Below are positions 60,682 through 64,000 of a DNA stretch of 64,000 bases, piece after piece. The DNA comes from Daphnia pulex (taxonomy: Eukaryota > Arthropoda > Branchiopoda > Diplostraca > Daphniidae). Positions within the stretch are counted from its first letter, which is position 1. Each line of letters opens with the position of its first letter. Below the pieces are notes generated by a model that saw nothing but the letters and a program-made list of their open reading frames with translations, did not search any database and had not been told where the DNA came from. Made by a program: the position numbers and the translations under genes. Where the stretch lies: contig NC_060019.1 of NCBI RefSeq assembly GCF_021134715.1, positions 13,034,001 to 13,098,000 of the forward strand, read 5' to 3'.

Positions 60682-61946
60682 TTAGCAAATTCCGTTGCCA
60701 CCGCACAAGATGGGGAGAGAGCGTGCACCGGAGGTGCCGCCGTAACTGCTGCTCGAGCTTCCACCATAGCTTCCACTGGAACTTCCGCTGGAGCTTCCAC
60801 CGTAGCTGCTACCGCTGCTGTAACCGCCGTAGCTTCCGGATCCAAAGGCTTGAGCGGCCTGAGCGGCGGCATATGCCTTGTTGGCGGCTTGCTGGGCAGC
60901 GGCGAGATCGGCCAGTGAGGCCTGTTGTTTGGCTGCCAAGTGCTGGGCGTTGGACTGAGCCTGGACCGGTTTCCATCACATAACAATTGCATCATGTAAG
61001 TATTCATTATTATTAGCCTTAAAGCTGTTTATAACTATTTTAAAAATAAGCCAGTTTGACTTGTACCTGAGATGCCATCTGGGACTGGGCACTGACAACA
61101 GCCTGGACGGCCTGGAGGGCAGAGGATGCAGTGGCAGCGTGAGCACGAGCGGCAGCGGCAGCCTATTCATAAACCAGGTAAATCATCTCCCCAATTATTA
61201 GAAAACAAAAGCGAATGGGTACCGAAGCAAGTGCCTGGGCCTGTTGGAGGGCTTGGACATTGGTTGCCTCGACGGCCTGTGCGGCCTGAGAAACTTGAGC
61301 GGCCAATGAAGCTTCAGCTTGAGCGGCGGCCTGGGCGGCCTGAGCGGCTTGGGAGATCTAAATGAATTAGTTGATTTTGTAATGTCATCATTGGAAAAAA
61401 TTTCAATAATTCTAGAATTTGTACTAACCTGTCCAGCCATGGCTTGTTTAGCAGCTACAACAGCCTGGGCCTGCTGGGCGGCTTGAGTAGCCTGTGCGGC
61501 AAGTTGGGCGGTCGCTTGTTGGGCGGCTTGTGCAGCAGCGCCAGCCTGGGCATTTTGGGCCGCTTTGGCCTGGTTGGCTGCCTGCTGGGCGATGGCTGCA
61601 GCTCCACCAGCTCCACCAGCTCCGCTTCCGTATCCGCTGGATCCACTTCCGTGGCTCGATCCACCAGATGAGGATCCATATCCACCGCTGGCAAAACCGC
61701 GCTTGTCCTAATCAATCCAATTAATTTTTGTCTTGACGTTATTCAACAGGACGTGATTGTCGACCAAGTCGTGTTGAACTTACCCGGGTGTATGAGCTGT
61801 CCTGCTCCTCAGCTGCGTACACAGCAACTGCAAATTATAAAAATAATAATTGATTGCATTATTAAATTTTCGACGATAGAAGCTAAATTAATAATTATTT
61901 AGTTAAAGCTACCAATAACGGCAACGAATACGACGAAGAATTTCAT
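60682..61946 (-). CDS. Ala/Gln-rich, Gly/Ser-flanked secreted structural protein (family member 3)
   Basis: Six minus-strand exons: 61946-61913, 61827-61784, 61707-61429, 61357-61223, 61162-61067, 60960-60682 (288 residues). Exons 1, 2, 4 and 5 are identical in length to those of the 48-kb gene, and all phases match, so these are recent duplicates about 12 kb apart. Signal peptide, DKRGFASGGYG start, Ala/Gln helix block and ILCGGNGIC end are all shared. Differences: one extra GAG repeat in exon 3, KQAMAGQ instead of KQAQAAQ at its end, and a longer Gly/Ser/Tyr tail with SGSYGGYSSGSSYGG. The core promoter is conserved (TAAATAG at 62046-62052, TCAGT at 62018-62022), so co-expression is likely. 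Confidence 0.87.
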
Positions 61947-62017
61947 TTTTGCAAGTTGAATTAGAGTAAAAATCAATCCGGAAAGATTTAACTTGTTCGA
62001 GCTACTGCTGAAAGTTG

Positions 62018-62052
62018 ACTGATGATTAATCGAGACTTTCCTGGGCTATTTA
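62018..62052 (-). promoter_or_regulatory. Core promoter (TATA-like plus TCAGT initiator)
   Basis: Minus-strand AAATAAATAGC followed 32 nt later by TCAGT, the same layout as upstream of the 48-kb paralogue. Confidence 0.65.
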
Positions 62053-62059
62053 TTTCATC

Positions 62060-64000
62060 TAGAAGCGGGTACTTCGTAGACTGTTTCAATAGTATATTGT
62101 CCTTTAATCCCAATTATTAGAAAACTTTCGCCCTCATTATGACCACGCCACAGTACCATAAAGTAAACAAAATCGCAAAGTCACTGACAGCTATTGATGA
62201 CACGGAATAAAAAAAATTAAATCAGTTCAGATAGAGAGACTAGTACCCTTTACATTGAATCGGACGAACTCACACCTATAAAGGACAAACAATGGCGGCA
62301 ACGCCCACGACGGTCGGGTAAAAATCAATCTTCCGCACCGTGAGTCTAACTCTCTCTCTCTCTATCTATCGGTACGTAATTATACAGTAACCAGTCTATA
62401 TCTCATTTTATTGTGACTAAAATTCCAAGCCTTAACTTTTTCCTACTTTCACGCATGAGTCCATATTGTCTATGGCTATATATACTGCCACGCATAACGA
62501 TATGGTCACTTTATTTGCAGCATTCAATTAGAGATAGCCATTCATGCACGGGGTAGAACTGTTTAAATTGTCTCTTGACATTACTCCACGGGTTGAACGT
62601 TTGTTGTGTAAAGAATGCCAATACTGCTAATTTCTCTTCTCTCCATTGTGACAAATCGTAATCCTTGAAATCGACATGGCCATAACCCTATGATATTTAA
62701 AAATTACCAACTCCACTCACTCGGCGGTTTCGCTTTCAAATCGGGTTTTACTTTTATACGCACCAGCAATTCCTTAGCATTTGACATTTTGAGCCGTTTA
62801 GATATTTTTGTTGCGACATTATGTTACGCCACAATTTATTTTATTTATTTTTTGTTTTATTTTGTGAAGTTGTTGATGAACGTGACAGATGTCATTTCTG
62901 ATTGAAATCTAGCTGGCGCTTATTACCTACAAAATGTCAAATTTATTCAGAAGGAAAATGTTCGCTATCACAACCTTATCAAATGTCGAATAGCTATTTC
63001 CAAAGCCAAGTTGCCTGCTGATAGCACTTTCGATGAGTAATATTACTGAGGCTCACATTTAATAAATCACAATACATTAAAATAACTTAAAATAATCCGA
63101 ATCTCTTTTTCGTAATATTTTTTATTTTTATTTTTTACTTTAGAATTTTTGTTCTGTGCACTGTTTACGCAATATGAACTGAAACCATAGTCTGAAACTT
63201 AAAAAAAAAATAATAATAAAATAAAACAAAAATAGAAACAAAACAAACAAAGTTGGGTTTTCCGTCGGCTATCTAAACAAATATTTTTTAAGACTTTTGT
63301 TCGTGTTGTCTTCTACTCTCTTCTTTTTTCAATCTTCGTACGTGTTGGATATTACGATTTTCATTTGTAAAAATGACGCAACAGTATGCAGTCTTTTCGA
63401 TCGAGTTAGTAATACGTCTACTACTTAGCTATGTTGGTTGAGCTCCCACAGGCTACAGGTGTTGTACTACTGCCATTGTTGATCTGCCTACATCTTATAT
63501 AGGTGTTATGCAATAATCAGTGGCGCAAATGAAACAGCTACAATTAGAACCGAAGAACCTAATCAATGATTCTTCGGTGTCGGAAATGCGGACAAATTAA
63601 GCAAACTTTTCTTGCATTATTTGTCTCCAACTCACTACCTGATTTACTCGAAGCCCCGAAGTTCGATACTCGTAAACTCCAAACCTTTTAGAAATTAAAT
63701 ACTTCATTCTCCAAATTCCACATCCAATATTATGTGAGTAAAATGCAAATTAAACGTGAAAACTTCATTTCTTAATCCTAACGATCCTTACATCTTGTAT
63801 CCAGAAAACCATCTGTTTTCTGAAACTCTCTCTTAGATATTTCAGTTAGCGTTTTCTTTTCTGTAGCTTTCTTTAGAATTCGAATCACATGTGATCCTTT
63901 CGACGTGATGCCTTTCAGTCCCGACAGTGTTATCATTCATTGACGGAAAGCCACCTGTACTAGACTATGAATAATCCACCTAGTAACATGGACACAACCA
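62060..64000. other. Intergenic, no supported gene
   Basis: AT-rich sequence with a CT microsatellite near 62349-62364 and poly-A tracts around 63200. No gene, RNA or repeat family is recognised. Confidence 0.5.

Overview
The window is eukaryotic nuclear DNA from an arthropod, most likely a branchiopod crustacean close to Daphnia. The evidence is short GT-AG introns (mostly about 60-100 nt), AT-rich spacers with many small microsatellites, TATA plus TCAGT-type core promoters, a clear arthropod tailless orthologue and several chitin/cuticle gene families. No tRNA, rRNA, transposon with coding capacity, CRISPR array or bacterial operon was found. Exon chains were built by hand from reading frame and splice phase. 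Every chain called with good confidence closes in frame.

Layout. 1.6-3.6 kb: a secreted Thr-rich, mucin-like protein with a degenerate cuticle (R&R-like) tail, plus strand. 5.1-5.5 kb: two possible minus-strand exons of an unidentified gene. 5.5-19.7 kb: a gene-poor tract next to tailless. 19.8-22.0 kb: tailless (NR2E nuclear receptor), six exons. 22-25 kb: no gene seen. 25.0-26.7 kb: a secreted helical protein, minus strand, five exons. 29.4-29.9 kb: a small single-pass membrane protein with a PPSY motif. 30.6-34.3 kb: an R&R cuticular protein with a very long low-complexity tail. 34.4-37.7 kb: duplicated non-genic segments, one of which recurs at 45.6 kb.

37.8-62 kb is mostly cuticle and chitin related: two single-domain CBM14 proteins of CPAP1 type (37.8-38.9 and 41.8-44.8 kb), three paralogous Ala/Gln-rich plus Gly/Ser-rich secreted structural proteins (48.4-49.6 minus, 52.4-54.2 plus, 60.7-61.9 kb minus) and a GH18 chitinase with a CBM14 tail (57.9-59.7 kb). 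Inserted among them are two neighbouring genes of DED plus death-domain (FADD) architecture at 54.5-55.2 and 56.2-57.1 kb. The last 2 kb and the first 1.5 kb show no gene.

How the genes may work together (inference): the R&R protein, CPAP1 proteins and chitinase are all expected to act on extracellular chitin. The Ala/Gln-rich family is plausibly a structural component of the same or a related matrix. The two FADD-like genes are the outliers; they suggest a locally duplicated adaptor of immune or cell-death signalling. The most distinctive observations are the FADD pair, the three-member Ala/Gln-rich family with conserved exon design, and a conserved stem-loop about 60 nt after the stop codon of two family members.
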